Origin: Isoetes taiwanensis
Taxonomy: Eukaryota > Streptophyta > Lycopodiopsida > Isoetales > Isoetaceae
Assembly (NCBI GenBank): GCA_021234155.1
Contig: JAJEKV010000005.1
Location: 12,765,787 to 12,829,786, forward strand
Length of the DNA stretch: 64,000 bases
Reading direction: 5' to 3'
The notes under the pieces: model-generated
Told to the model about the DNA's origin: nothing
What the model saw: only the letters and a program-made list of their open reading frames with translations
The model's database searches: none
Part shown: piece after piece, positions 47,501 through 60,549 of the stretch
Position numbering within the stretch: the stretch's first letter is position 1
How the letters are laid out: each line of letters opens with the position of its first letter
Made by a program: the position numbers and the translations under genes

Positions 47501-50500
47501 TTATTGCAATTTCCAGATATATTTGGGGAACAAGTTTCTTACCTTGATTTTAAACATGCGTATACCATAGGTATAGTATATTTTCCCGATATTCGCATGT
47601 ATTATTAATTGTTAGCCTTTGGGACTTGTCTGCAAACTGCTGCACCTCATGCACTCCGCTTGCTTGGCTGGCAACCATCTTCCCACCTCATGACAACTTG
47701 TTCTTATACAAGTTCATGTGCTCCTCGGGCATTTCACATCTGAAGCAGGAGGCTCCCGATATATTAGGTGGCTCCAGTCGTCGAGTGACACTGCACCATC
47801 CAATATTCTTAGCTTAGCCAAGTAGGCAAACAAACTTCATTGGATTAGATGAAGCGTGGTCATACCTGTCGCACATTTTGAAATCAGTATGTGAAGAAGG
47901 AAGTCTTCAGCTCATGCAAGATTTTTAGCCTCACTAGCCTGGATGAATCATAGAAGGCTGAGAAATGAACCTTCCTTAGTAATGGAAAAGCAAGGCCGGG
48001 GTAAAGTGTAGCATCCACTTTGTTGCCTTAATTAATTCAAACCCATTTACCTTAAAGTGTCAGAAAGGTGTTCTTCATCATAATTACCACTTTTTTGAAT
48101 CCTTCTCTCCTCCTTATATTCCTGGATTATAGTAAATTCTGAGGGCACTCATACAATGCGTCTTAAAGAAAGAAAGAAAGAAAGATTTATTAACGTCTAC
48201 GTAAGACCTGAAGGGCCTATGAGACCATAACACAAACAGAATTCAAGACCTCCAGGAGGAAAACCCTCCTGTTATCTAAAGTATGGAAACAAAAATATTA
48301 AGATAACAAAACTTATAGTGAAAATCTAAGAACCTGCTCAGATAGGGTTTGATGGAGATAGCCCATTCATTCCTGTGACTGCTGCAAAGTAATTCATAAT
48401 ACCGCTTCTTGGCTTGCTTTGATGCTTGATGCTCGGCCTCTTCTGGAAAGACCTTTTATGTTTCATGGCTGCTGATCGTTTTATCTTCTTAGACAGTGCC
48501 AAAGTCACCCCTTTAGGGTCAGGATACTTTCTCTTCTGTGATGACTCCACCATCATCTTATCATCGTTTGACTCAGATGAAAAGAAATTAGTTATTTCTG
48601 TTTGCTTCAGGCCCATTGGATTCTTTTGTTTGAGAATATTTCTCCTTTCTAGAGATAGTTCATTTACAGAGTGAGATACACATTTCTGATCATAATATTC
48701 TACCAGCTCTCGTAGAGATGTGGGGTCTCTAAAAAAACAATGATATCTGCCTTTAATAATGTAGTAGGTTGGGCAGGTAAAAGTAAAATGTTCTTCTGAT
48801 TCAACCATGTTTAGATCGTACATTGGGCATTTCCGATCTTCACGACTAATATTTTTCGCCCTACCAACCTCAATCTCCAACTGGTGAGATGACACCCTAA
48901 ACTGCCCCATAGAGTATCTCACTTTATTCGGCAGATCAATATCCAAATATCCAGGCCATACGATGAAACCATCTGCTGATATATTTAGGAAGTTATCCTT
49001 ATAGTATTTCTTTTTAGCAGGCAGATCTTTGATGGGATTTACTCATGTATTTGAAACGTAAAGACACTCCAAATCATGGCGTATAAGCTGATTAACTTCT
49101 TGCTGAGTAAAATTCAGATTATCATCCATTATACTGTATCGAAAAGGTGGGATATTTCCCATAGAGAAACCCATCTCCTCAAACAATTTAGATGTCCTTG
49201 AGAACCAACAGCGCTTACCCTGGTCTGCCAATGTTTTAGACGACAGATATACCAACCAGGGAAGTCTTTTTTGATCACGTCTCATGCAAATGGTTATTTT
49301 ATGCTACCTAATTTCAAGTATGCACTTGCCTCCCCACCTGAGGGGAGTAATTCTAGATCTAAATAAAAGTTTGATGGACATAAGGGGGCTTTCGGCCCAA
49401 TATGGGAGCTTCTAGCTCGAGCCCATGTAGGGCAGACTCTTCTTTGTACCCTTTTTAATTTTTATATATAATTCTAGCCTTCGATTTAATTAGATACAGG
49501 GGATCATGGAGAGCTCCTTTTTCTTTCACTTGGGCTTAGTCTGTGATGTCTTGCTTATTGAACTCAATAACATGCATACACATGAATAAGGTGTTAAAAT
49601 GTTGCATTCTCATTCCGTGAGGACATTCTCATTCCGTGAGGCTTGTCCTCAACTTTGCAATGATTGCTGGATCACCATTAATCATTGGAGTCTTTGGCAG
49701 TAACTAGGGCTCATTTTCTTATGCAAATGTGCCTTGTTGATTTGATTGAGGCACAGTCATCTGTAGCACCCATGAGCCCTCGGTGGACCTGGAAGTTGTC
49801 ATGTAATAAAATTTATTGGCCACACACGAAGTGATCGTTTCAACTGTAACTGCCTGATTTCTTTATGTGCTCTCTGTGTTGACATCCCTTGATTTTATCA
49901 AAAAGATGCTCCATATAATAGATCATCTGCATTTTCAGCTGCCTAATGGACAGAAGCATGACCCTGTGATGTATCAATGCAGTATGTTCACGTGCATGGG
50001 GCATTGAAGCATTGAGCACCTTAGCGCTGGTATGTATCTAATTACTAGAAGCTTGGCAATGCAACTTTGGACTTAGTGGTGCGATTTGAATTTGTATTAC
50101 AGGTTCCTTATGTTGATTTTTTCAATCACAATGCAAATTGCACGACAATGTCATATGATGAAGAAAATGCTTGTGCAGAGGTACATGCTTTCTTTTAAGT
50201 TGGGCATTAAAGATACTGGTATTTGGAAGCACATTTTTAACTAACAAGCACGTAACTCTTGAGGTGCCATGCCACAAAATGTTATGCAAAAGTGTCCTTT
50301 GCTGGACCAAGCTCCATACTTGCATAGATTCCTTAGATAGATTGCCATATTTTGATTAAGAAGCAAGTACACCGAGATTGCCTTGGGCATGAATGCGTAA
50401 TAATATTTGGATGTTTCTCAGGTGATTGCGGACAAGGATTACTCAGAAGGGGAACAGGTGAGCAAAGCTCAACGAACTGTTAAATCATATTTTGGCATCA

Positions 50501-53149
50501 TTGCAAGCTAACAATATCCTTTTTGTAGGTGGTAATTAGTTATGGGCCCCTTCCAAATTCTACTTTGGCACTTGACTTCGGATTTACTCTCGCCTATAAC
50601 CCCCATGACCAGGTATGCATATCAAGATTTACATAAGTCTTTAGAGTAGTTGCTTTTTTAGTTTTTGTTGAAATCTATTGCCAGGTAATTGTTCTTGTAC
50701 ATGTTGGCAAGCTGCATCCGAATTTATTAGTTTCTTTCAAGCCTGTATCTCTTCTTTATACCGAGGTCTCAAGCTGAGGTCTTATGACAGGAAGGACCCA
50801 ATAGCATGTCCCATGGTTGGGACTAGGCTGCATGGGTCTCTTACGACAATAAATACAAATCTGATCCGTAAACAACTAGGAGTGAGTGAATGCGTCCTAG
50901 AGACATGTAAATCAGAACTTCAAATATCAAAATGAAACCTATGATAACCTAAACTCATGCCCATCACTGGAGCAAAATATGAGGTAGTAATGTATTTTTT
51001 CCCTTCCATTTGAAGGGCTGTTTATGGTTCTGTTGTGCAATTCCTTGGGACCTTAAAAAAATATCTCTGAAGCCATTTCTCATGAGATGAAGATGGATCA
51101 GATGAGTCCATCTGCATAGAGTCCATGCTCCTGTGTAAAGTCTGTTTCTTGAGGAGATCTCTTGTATGCTCATCCGATAAGACATCAAACATATGCAAAC
51201 AATGTGCTCTTTAAGTTCGAATTGAGCTTTTTAGGTTTCAGTGCTTGATGAGAGGAGACTTCTGAGTTGTCCTACAGCAGATTGCTGCAGTAAATGGCTT
51301 TCTAAAATTCTAGATGTCCTTGGCATCAGATTGAACCATCATTAATGATATTGAGGAAACGATCCCTGCATCTCCAAGCAGAGTTTTCCTTGCTGCTCAG
51401 ATCTTCATATAAGCTGATTTAGCTCTTTATCTAAAAGATTAGGTGATTGCACCTCTAATTGGTATTGCTAAGGACATAATTGTTCCAGATCAAGCCAATG
51501 CGACGCTTCATAATAGCATTATTGTTTTATGACTTTAGTAAGCATCACATGAGTTGCATCTTTTATCAGCAAATATGTGGCTTAAGTTCCAGTCCTAGAT
51601 GTGTAAGGAGCAACAGCCTCAACTGGTATGCATAAAGTGAAACAAGTTGCGTGGTTCCCATGATGTGCAAATACCATCACTTCCATTTTATCAGACCTCT
51701 GAGTCTAATCTGAACGTTACATTATAGTTCAAGTCAAGACCTCATTCTGCTTGTCACTAATAATGTACTAGGTAATTCTGTTGGGGAGGGTCTTTACGCC
51801 CCGTAAAAAGTTGAGGTGGCGCTGCCAGACGGGGCATCACGAGTGGCAGAGCCACAACTGATGCCAAGTTTGGCAGTGCCGCCGAGACTTTTTACAGGGC
51901 GTAAAGTCCTTCCCCATGGAAATTGGCAAGCGAAATGCCACGTTTTGGCTCAAATTGCACCGCCTATCTACCGTTTGGTAATTCCACCTGGTAATAATGG
52001 TAGAAAAGGGGCTTTGAACCAAACATGCATTCCATTCATAAAGCGCCCAGTTATTTATATCCAGAAGATATATCTACAAAATTCACAACTGTAAACACAA
52101 AAGGGAAATATTTCTCTAGGTGTTTCCAGTCATTATCCTCTACTCTCTTATCTCTTTCAATCTCTTCCCTCAATTGGAAGGTTCTCTAAATAGCTCCCAA
52201 TTACACATTTGTGGGCAGATTATAGAGGATCCCAATAGTGAATGTTCAAGTCTTAAATTTTGGTGAGCTGGAGAACGAAAATCAAATGAGTTTTGTCTTT
52301 CGGTGCCAGATGCCTTGCATAGGGATGGAAAATTCTCTACTAGTTTAATACACAAGTTTTTATCAAACAAAGTAAGCTAATTTATTATAGATTCTTTTGG
52401 AGCAACAGGTTGAAATTTGGATGGGTTTGTCAACGAGAGATCCACTTTTTGAGAACAAACTTGATTTGCTACATTCACACAACATGCCAACAATGCTAAA
52501 TGCAGATGGATTGGATAGTGGTGGAAGTTCCTTTGTTCTCCAGTAAGGACCTGATATGACTCTTTTCCTTTTTGTGACAATTGCATTCTTAATAATATGC
52601 ATTTCCTACTTCACAGAGAAGTGAAATCCCCAGTAGGACGTGGCAAAGGAATTCCTCATTCACTGCGGGCTTTCGCTCGTGTAGCTTGTGCAAGCTCTGT
52701 GAAAGGTAAAAGCTAAGGACGTTAGAAACTTTTTATGCCTGGGATTCCATCGCATCAGTAATGCTCTTATCCTGTGTAATTTTCGTCCAGAGTTGTCAGA
52801 TATGGCAACAGATGCTGCTAAACATGATGGACGTCTAGCGCGCAGGCCATTAGAAAATACAAAAAAGGAAGCAAAAGCAATGGCTTTGATTCTTGGGCGT
52901 ATTGAAATTTTAACACAACACCATGTTGCAGCGGTCTTGGTACGTCAGTCAATGCCTATATTTCTTTCACCCTAGCTTTTTTAATAATTCTTTGTTTTGC
53001 CGAGTTTACAGGCATTGAAGGCAAGGCAAAACATGTCTTCAATTCATAGAGATATGGCAGAGGCTATCCTTGGTGGGGAGTTGCGTGTACTGCGATCTGT
53101 TAGTGCCTGGTTTAAGGAGCAATGCAAACTTCAGTTTGTGGCTAAATGA
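44516..53149 (+). CDS. SET-domain protein lysine methyltransferase, Rubisco LSMT-like family, plastid
   Basis: Exons read by eye: 44516-44659, 44970-45079, 45816-45879, 46363-46473, 46629-46688, 47195-47302, 47498-47570, 50103-50180, 50422-50457, 50529-50612, 52409-52542, 52617-52705, 52791-52939 and 53012-53149 (TGA). Two small exons at about 49701-49735 and 49939-49965 are tentative but supply the needed phase. All others join in frame with GT/AG borders, giving about 479 residues. The first exon is a transit-like peptide ending ARIRCPP. The SET domain starts near residue 70 (AITIGMSIHGR) and has VPYVDFFNHNANC and the catalytic-type VISYGPLPNSTLALDFGF. The C-terminal half is the LSMT substrate-binding domain, ending ILGGELRVLRSVSAWFKEQC. 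The closest family I recall is Arabidopsis AT5G14260/AT3G07670. The substrate is unknown. Confidence 0.88.
44891..44970 (+). repeat. 40-bp tandem duplication at a splice acceptor
   Basis: Two adjacent 40-bp copies differ by one base (GCTCTGG versus GTTCTGG). Each ends CACTATATCAGG, so the AG acceptor of SET-gene exon 2 is duplicated. Use of the downstream AG (44969) keeps the frame with exon 1. Use of the upstream AG would add 40 bases and shift the frame. Confidence 0.9.
48164..49300 (-). mobile_element. LINE 3' fragment in a SET-gene intron
   Basis: An (AAAG)n tail at 48164-48187 and AACGTCTACGTAAGACCTGA resemble the 3' end of the 31591 family. The minus strand encodes SSHQLEIEVGRAKN, CPMYDLNMVESEEHFTFTCP, then a basic tail with several Lys/Arg clusters (48946-48338). 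A separate open piece (49285-49043) lies upstream with a short gap. It is 5' truncated, lies antisense to the host gene, and sits between 47570 and 49701. Confidence 0.8.
51781..51917. mobile_element. Foldback/MITE with 47-bp arms in a SET-gene intron
   Basis: TTGGGGAGGGTCTTTACGCC starts the left arm (51781-51827). The right arm (51871-51917) is its reverse complement with a few mismatches, ending GGCGTAAAGTCCTTCCCCA. The centre is 43 bp. No target duplication was settled. Confidence 0.85.
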
Positions 53150-53535
53150 GGGAGAATGGCCAGAAAATGAAGGCATCTAACGTACTGGTTAACAGGGGCC
53201 TGTAAACCCTTCCAACCCGCTGAAGATTTCCTCGTTGAGGTTTAAGGCTATATGAAATTTCACAGGCTGCGAACTTGTAAGCATGAAGTAAGGCAGTTTT
53301 TATCCTTTGTACATGAGACAAGTTTAATTCGAAGGAAAATGAAAAATTCTTTTTGGATACTTTAAAAGCAGTTACAATTCATCCTGCCAAGGAATCTAAC
53401 TACAACATGCCACGTGGCACGCGTTCAATCCCTGAAACCTAAACAAAAAAGATTTGGCTTGCTATTCTGGAGTTTTACCTGCATTCCCACAATCTACCGA
53501 AAGAAAACTTACTACGTGGCAGTAGGATGTCATTA
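53150..53535 (+). other. Likely 3' UTR of the SET gene
   Basis: Non-coding sequence after the TGA. It contains no clear coding segment and runs up to a MITE at 53536. Confidence 0.5.
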
Positions 53536-53804
53536 AGGGTGGCCACATGATCATTTGTCTGCCTTCAACGGCAGATTTTGATGCAAAAACGGAAGTGGAG
53601 GCCTCCATCTTGAAGTCGGAGGCCAGTTTTCAATCTTCCACTCCGGCAGGGGGAGCATCCACAAAAACTAGTTCAATCTGCTGGTTCCCCTCTCTTCTGA
53701 AGCTCTTCCCTTTTTGTTCTGCGGCTCTTCACCTCTTTGGTCTCCACTCTCGTATCAAATTGAGATACGGAGGTGGAGGCAGCAAAGATTGCATGTGGCC
53801 ACCT
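53536..53804. mobile_element. Small MITE, 269 bp, TTA flanks
   Basis: It begins AGGGTGGCCACATG and ends CATGTGGCCACCT, with further inverted similarity (CTGCC/GGCAG). TTA precedes (53533-53535) and follows (53805-53807), consistent with a PIF/Harbinger-type target duplication. Confidence 0.7.
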
Positions 53805-54324
53805 TTATTACCCTTTCCCAGAAAAAGCAAGGTTGAAATCCCAGGGATTTTTACATTTCATTTTTTTATTTTGTTTTAGCTTACATTCTGATTCTGATTT
53901 TTATTTGGTTTCTAACCACTAACATGATGACACATCAACAGAATTCAAAACTACCTTGCTTCCATGTAACACGAATGTGGCCTTACCCTTTATTCCGCCA
54001 GGGTTAAGCATTTTGCGCGTCGACATGTTTTCCCGGGACGGAATGCAGGATAACCCCACATTCTCTTATACGAAACTTTAGTTACATGACACCTACATTT
54101 CGGGGCAAGAGGAAGGCCGAGATTGGTGATTTTTATGTTTCTCTTGCGCGTTATTTACGGGATTATGTTGTGATAGAAATAGTTCTTTCCACTAAAGAAA
54201 ATTTGATTATTCTTTGAAGAGTTTCCTAAATACTTTCCACACCCATTTGCACATCTCAAATAAACAACATGTTCAATAGATCAAGTCATGTCCAACAAAT
54301 TAAAGGACTTGACGGGCAATCTTA

Positions 54325-54993
54325 GGGTGAAATCACACTTGTGGCCGCCCACGAGATGAAATTATCATCCGCCAATAAAATTCTTGCGTTTCGGATTCCT
54401 GGGCGCCCCCTCTATCACACTCAGGGTGCCCGAGACGCAATATTTCTTGGGCAGGGTGCGTATTCCTGGCCGGGGGTTATCCCCTGACCAAGATCTTGGC
54501 CACCGCCACGTCGACGCCACGTTTGCAGAAAAATATCGAACAAAAAAAATTAGGGTTCTTACTGCTTCAACGGGTGCTCAGTTTAGAACGAATCATCAAT
54601 AGATTCGCGCAGAATGAAGCCGGATTTGTGAAAAACACTCGCAATAATGCATGGACAGTAAAAATCCGAACTATCAGAACCTAAAGATCAAGCTAACGCA
54701 GCCCAAAATCAGTAGAAGGCTAATCCAAAATCAATAGAAAGCTAATCCGTAGTGATTTTCAGGAATTTGGGCAATTCTAGAACAGAATGGGATTTGCGGC
54801 TAGTGGAATCGTCGCTTTAGGGTTCTTCGATTTTAGGGTTCCTCAAGTTCTTCGACTGTTTTCATTTATAAAAAATTTTGACGTGGCATGTCATTTTTGG
54901 GCGCAAGTCTGATACCGCTATCTTGGGCATCTTCATCCCCCGTCCAAGACATAAAAAACTCAATCCTGGGCGGGCTATAGTGTGATTTCACCC
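54325..54993. mobile_element. Harbinger/Tourist-like MITE, 669 bp
   Basis: The ends are GGGTGAAATCACACT and AGTGTGATTTCACCC, with further similarity through GCCGCCCA/CCTGGGCGGGC. A TTA direct repeat flanks it (54322-54324 and 54994-54996), as for PIF/Harbinger elements. The interior includes a tandem 21-bp unit (AGTAGAAGGCTAATCC, about 54711-54750) and no transposase. Confidence 0.88.
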
Positions 54994-55374
54994 TTAGTGC
55001 ACTATTTTGGTTCTTAATGGCTATGGTTTTTTAAGTTTTCTTTTTGGGTTGCCTAAATGGCTAAGGTTTTTTAAGCCTTTTTTGGGTTGCCTAAAGGGCA
55101 AACTCCTATTTAATATGTAGGGGGTCAAGATTATGGAGTACACTACAAATATCAATAGGAATATTTTCTTTTTGCCAGTTGCTAGCAGTTTTTCTTTTTC
55201 TTCCCCTTTTTCCCTTTGATTTTGTATGCTTATTTTCGTTTCTTGCTCATGTAGATGCCAATTTATGCATTTAAATCACTGTGTTGACCTGCGTTACCAA
55301 TTTGGTGACCGATGATAACGTTCAATGCAAGTATAAGAGGTGGCAGTAAAATCTATATTTAGGTTGGAAGTCCA

Positions 55375-55800
55375 CTAAGGACGTCAATTAGACGTCTTCC
55401 ACTATGACTCTGCCACGCCTTTAAAACAACCACAAACTGAGATTCCACTTACATGAGGTACTTTTGCTTCGGAAAGCTGATCTGGAGCATCAGATAGAAG
55501 GTATGAAGGGGATAAACTACTCATTAACTGTTAGAAGATTTCCCATGGCATTTTGGAAGCACGAATCTACCATGCAACATGATCTTGACGCGCATTCAGG
55601 AACACCTTGCGATTTGTTTCATGATTCCATACTCAGAATTGCCGCTGCAAGATAGTGGAATTTGTCCCACAACATTCCATTTCGTTTAATTTGTAGAAGA
55701 ATATGCAGTTCCAAAAGAAAACCCTAAAAATTGCCGTTCAGACGTCAATTGGGCATCTTCCACTATTATTCTGCCATGCCTTTAAAACAACTAAAAGAAA
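55375..55800. repeat. Pair of 60-bp direct repeats
   Basis: GACGTCAATT...CATGCCTTTAAAACAAC-type blocks at about 55380-55435 and 55740-55795 share most positions (both contain TCTTCCACTAT and GCCTTTAAAACAAC). They could be the ends of a small element. The 300 bp between them has no recognised gene. Confidence 0.6.
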
Positions 55801-57474
55801 TTGATCAGACGTGGGCCCTTAGTATCAAAGACTTAACGTTTGTACTTACAAAGAGTATGCAGGGGAACTTTAAGCCAACCCATTTTAATGGTTTTTAATG
55901 GTTTTGTGTGTCAAAAGATGCATTCTACTAAATTAGTCATTACCTTTATACAACTTGAAATATTATTTTGTAGTAGAGATAACAAGATGTTTACTCTAAA
56001 TACTGAATTCTTGGTAATTGTTTTCTATTTGCAATGGTTGAACAACGTAATGTGAGCTAGAATGAGGTTCATGGTTCCATTTGCTCCATTCATCTAGATA
56101 ACTAACTTCACTAGTTTCCCTCCCCTCTCCCCCTCCCTTTTGTTTCTTCCTTAAATGTTTTATTTCTCCCAGATCTAATGCTATAGAATGGAAACAGTTT
56201 ATCAGACATGGTTTTTGGGCTACAGTTTTTGCACCACATGGTTTTTTTTGGCACTTTGGAGGAAAACATAGATGGGGGAGGCGAACCACAATACTGAGGC
56301 CTAGGGGGTGCACATAGTGCGTAAATAACATCAACGAATATTTAGGGATTTTTATTAGCATTTGTATGTATAAGTATGCAAACAAACATGCAAATATTGG
56401 CTTAGTTGCATGAAAATGCCCTAAGTGGGAATAGAATATGTATAAAACATATAAAAAAATTGACTATAGGTAGAGAACATATACAAAAGTTTACTAGTTT
56501 TTCGTCTTGAAATATGTAGAAATATTTTATGGAATATACATGCAGAGGGATGGATGGGATGACCCATCTTTGCGGATGCAGATGGCTGAATCCCCAGGAC
56601 TGAGACCTGCGTAGTCACACTCGGCAAATGATTTCTAGAAAAATATTTGATTAATTGGTTTATACATCCTGGTAGATGGATGGAACTATCTCCGCAGATT
56701 TAATTATCAAGTACCTCTATTTTGACCAAGTCCAATATCTCAGCAGATCTTAGAAACATTAAGAGTCAACTCTTTAATTGTGTGAGAAGTTCCTTGGTCT
56801 ATAGTCGTTTTTATATTTCATAGTATATATATGTAGCAGATCTATAGCAGGTCTGTAGCTAGAGATTGAAGGAGCTACGATAAATTTTGACATGGCTGCA
56901 ATTAATGATTTTAAACTCCATTATTATGCAGTTAGCGTGATTGGTACGTGTTGATCAGCCAACTGATATCATTATTAGTATGGAGCTTCGAGTGCTCTGT
57001 AAGTTATGTCCGTTCATCCCATGACAAAAATAAAGTTCTATAACAACTATATAAATATTATTAACTTGTTAACCTATCCATACATACATTCTAGTCCTTA
57101 ACAAGCTTGCCCTACTTCTAGCCTTTGTTTTGTTAATATAGGGATTTTTGGGCGCCTCCATTTGTGGTAGACGTTATTTATCATGCCACACATTTGTATT
57201 TTTTTGGTTGTAAGGGGGCATGTTTTGATCGGATAAAGTCTCCCAATCCCTTTTCTAGGCTTGTTTTATTGTAAAAAAGGTGGTTTTGCATTGTGGATTG
57301 CCAACAATTACATGTTGTCGAGACACCAATTTAGCATAAGATAAGTGTTCATTTTATAAGGCAAATCCAGATGGCTATGATATTTCAATCTATGTAAGGC
57401 TTTCATTTTCGTGTAACCATGATTCTTGTTTACTTGGAACCAAAGGGCTATATTTTGAAGCTGCAATTGTTTTT
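55801..57474. other. No recognisable gene
   Basis: AT-rich DNA with short T runs. No coding segment or repeat stands out. Confidence 0.5.
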
Positions 57475-58080
57475 TTTTTTGAAGAACGTGTTTTACTTCA
57501 TATTATACACTCAAAATATTACAAAGTACTTCCAGAAGTAAGAAATGTCCCTGAAGCATCAATCACTTTTAGATGATCACTCCATATTGGAATTTTAATA
57601 CGATCAGGCCAATTGGAGATCTGAAGGCAATTATACAACTTCTTACAAATTTCTTGAAGCACCACCTGAGAAGAAATACGCTTATCATAAAAGACCTTTC
57701 TTCGCCTTCGCTTCCATACACTCCATATTAGCCAAGACTTTGCCATGTGAAATGCAATCCTTTTAGAAGCAGTCCACTGATTTGGATAAAAAAAGAAAGT
57801 GCTGACTATCCAAAGATACTCCAAAAAAGAGAATGCAGCCAGGACCTAAGACTACTCAGCTCTGCACACAAATATAAACAGTGCTCCAATGTTTCAATGC
57901 ACCGCTCACACATTGGGCAAAGTGGGCTTACTCCCGGCTTAAAGCGATGAACCATCTCATTAACTCTCAAAGAGCAATTGTTACCCCTAGCACACCTGAA
58001 ATAAAACGATGTGGTTTTCCCTATGGACTATATTCCAACTTAACAAATGCAAGAGCAAGAATAGATAAGATAAGATATTT
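57475..58080 (-). mobile_element. LINE 3' fragment with zf-RVT
   Basis: A T run at about 57469-57481 is the tail. On the minus strand the sequence reads FKPGVSPLCPMCERCIETLE, HCLYLC, then after a frame change MAKSWLIWSVWKRRRRKVFY. The CPMC...ETLEHCLYLC pattern is the zinc-binding domain that follows LINE RTs, and IWKxRN-like W-K-R-R-R-R follows as usual. It is a different subfamily from LINE-A, 5' truncated and decayed. Confidence 0.78.
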
Positions 58081-60525
58081 TAACCAAGAGAAACTTAGTT
58101 CATATATGTGTTTGATGCTTGTGAAGCACTCTAGGAGCAATAAAAATCCGAGTAACACTTGTGTTTGTAATATACACAAAATGAGCAGGAACTAAAATTG
58201 TTGGATTTCTATGTCATTATTTATGTACCAGAATAACGAACTAGAGTATGTACAAATCAGTATCTATATTTTCCATTTGTAGATGAAGGTTTCTCCAAAA
58301 ATGAAAGCCAGGTTTTCAACTTATTTAAATATAGTAAGGCATGCATTGAGCTGGTCAAGATGCAATAAAAATTTTCAAAAAATAGGCTACGAATTTTAAC
58401 CCCATTTACATTGTTTGTAGAATGGAGCACCTCTAAGTTAGGAATAGTAGTTTGAGTCCTTTTGCAGTAGTCAATAAAAGCTTGCTACATAAGTAAAACG
58501 AATAGATCCAAAGTTGTTTATATTCCAACATATCTTTCGAGAGCGTCTATGCAAATAACTATTAGTAAAACAAACAGAAGTAACTACTTCAAATCTGCCA
58601 GTATTTAGGGCTCACACTTTAAACTATGGTGGATTGTTTTAGAGTAACAGACGTTGTGAAGTAGAGAGATTCTAGAGCCTGACATACACTCCTAATGCCA
58701 TATTGGCTCATTACTGGCCAAACAACATGCCGTTTTGTTTGAAGACGTCTTCTAGCTTGGTAGTTCTAAACAAAAAAGAAGCAGATCAACCACATTTTAA
58801 GGAAAGAAGCAAATCTATAAAAATTGTTCCATTGCCCTAACTCAAAACATTACATTAAGAAGTAATGGCATATTCAAAAAAGTCTGAACTTATTCAGATT
58901 TAATAGATAGCACTTCAAGGATGCCATTATGAGATTATATGCATTTTTTTCAGGGTAATAAAGAGAGGCTAAAACTCGCCAAATGGCGATTTTTTAAACC
59001 TTTACTAAAATTTCGTGGCTAAAGTTTATAAGGGTCATTTCTTTAAAAAAAAAAAATTAGCCATTCCAAAAGGGGGAAAATTTTGGACGTTTAGGGTTTA
59101 GCCGAGATTGACTGCGGCATTGGTGTGCTGAATCTTCCCTGAAGCTGATTAGGTGCGCCCAGATCAATTCAAATAGCCATGTCTGATCTACTCAGATATA
59201 TCTTTCATTTAGGAATCGCCTTTGGCTATCTAGATCTTGTCACTTGTCACCTGATTCTCATTTGCAAGCATTTGATTCAATGCAAAATTAGCAGCAGACC
59301 CAACCCAATGGTCAGACCCAACCCAATGGTTAGATATGCACCATCATCATCTTTTTATTGTTGTTGGTACCCATAGATACACACACATTATCACTTCTCT
59401 TTAAATATATCAACTAAAATACGCATGATAACTTGCTTAGTTCAATAGTTGCCGTTTAGCTACCACCAACAAAGACAAAATCACCAACATAAGAATTTTC
59501 AAATTATACAAACTTTATAATTTCGCCAAGTGGGAAGAAAACTAAAGGGCTTGATTGTATCACATTTCGCCAAAAAAAAAATGTACGAACTCTTGTTTTT
59601 GCACCTTTAGCCAACCTTTATTTGGATACGAAAATATTTAGGCTCCTTAAAATTTACCCTGCATTTTTTTAAACTCTTATTGATTTTAATAAATTTTAGA
59701 AGTTACAGTTATACAAGTCTATCTTTAAATTAAAAGTACTATAACCATTAGAGCATAAAACTAATTTCTAAACTAATTTTCATTTGGATCTATTTGAAAC
59801 TAGATTTTCACTCAGAACATTTCGATAATATATAACTTTCTAACAATTTAAAATTTGGCACAAGTGATAATTTGTAAATGAATCTTGATAGTTTGATAAG
59901 AGATTAGCTTGTTCCTTTATGTACCCGCACACCGCTTTTTTGATTGGCTTCTTGGCCATGCGAGGGGTACATTATTACCTTCAGCTTTGAGCCCTACCTT
60001 TTGTGAGCCCGTTATTAGGTCACATCTTATGCATCCAATCATATGGGCCTCTGTTCGTGGTGCACCCCTGTTGTCTACATGACGTCCTATGATCGTCACT
60101 CATATCCATTTCTTGTTTCTGGTCTGACCGTTAGTCGGAGTTGTATAGTGTTGTCGTATGGGAATCCTCCTAGTTGCCAGTTTTCTCAGGCCCTTTATGC
60201 CATGGCTGCTTCTTCATATAGAGCGAACGAATTAGGACTGCTTGCATTTTCTTCCACATGCTCATATTCTTCCTACCTCTTTTTGTATTGTCTAATGTTG
60301 TATTATTATTGTATGCTCACTGTGTATTATGTTGCTACCATACTCAGGGTTATCCCACTAACTTGCCCTCGTCTGTCAAACTTTATTATTGGTTATGACT
60401 TTCCATAGAGATGTTTTAACCTAAGGCCTTTAGCGCAAAATTTCCTATGAAATTTAGTTATCGACAATATTTTATCTAAAATATCTTGAAGTTCTTGAGT
60501 ATCTCATAGATTATCACATAGAATT
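58081..60525. other. No recognisable gene
   Basis: AT-rich. A short duplication GACCCAACCCAATGGT occurs twice at about 59297-59330. No coding similarity seen. Confidence 0.5.
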
Positions 60526-60527
60526 TT

Positions 60528-60549
60528 AAAAAAAAAAAAAAAAAAAAAC
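60528..60549 (+). repeat. Poly(A) run
   Basis: About 20 consecutive A on the plus strand. It could be the tail of a plus-strand retroelement, but nothing upstream is recognisable as one. Confidence 0.6.

Noticed and set aside
53547-53879. 110-codon plus-strand open frame
   Set aside because: It lies almost wholly inside a MITE with inverted ends and has no known domain.
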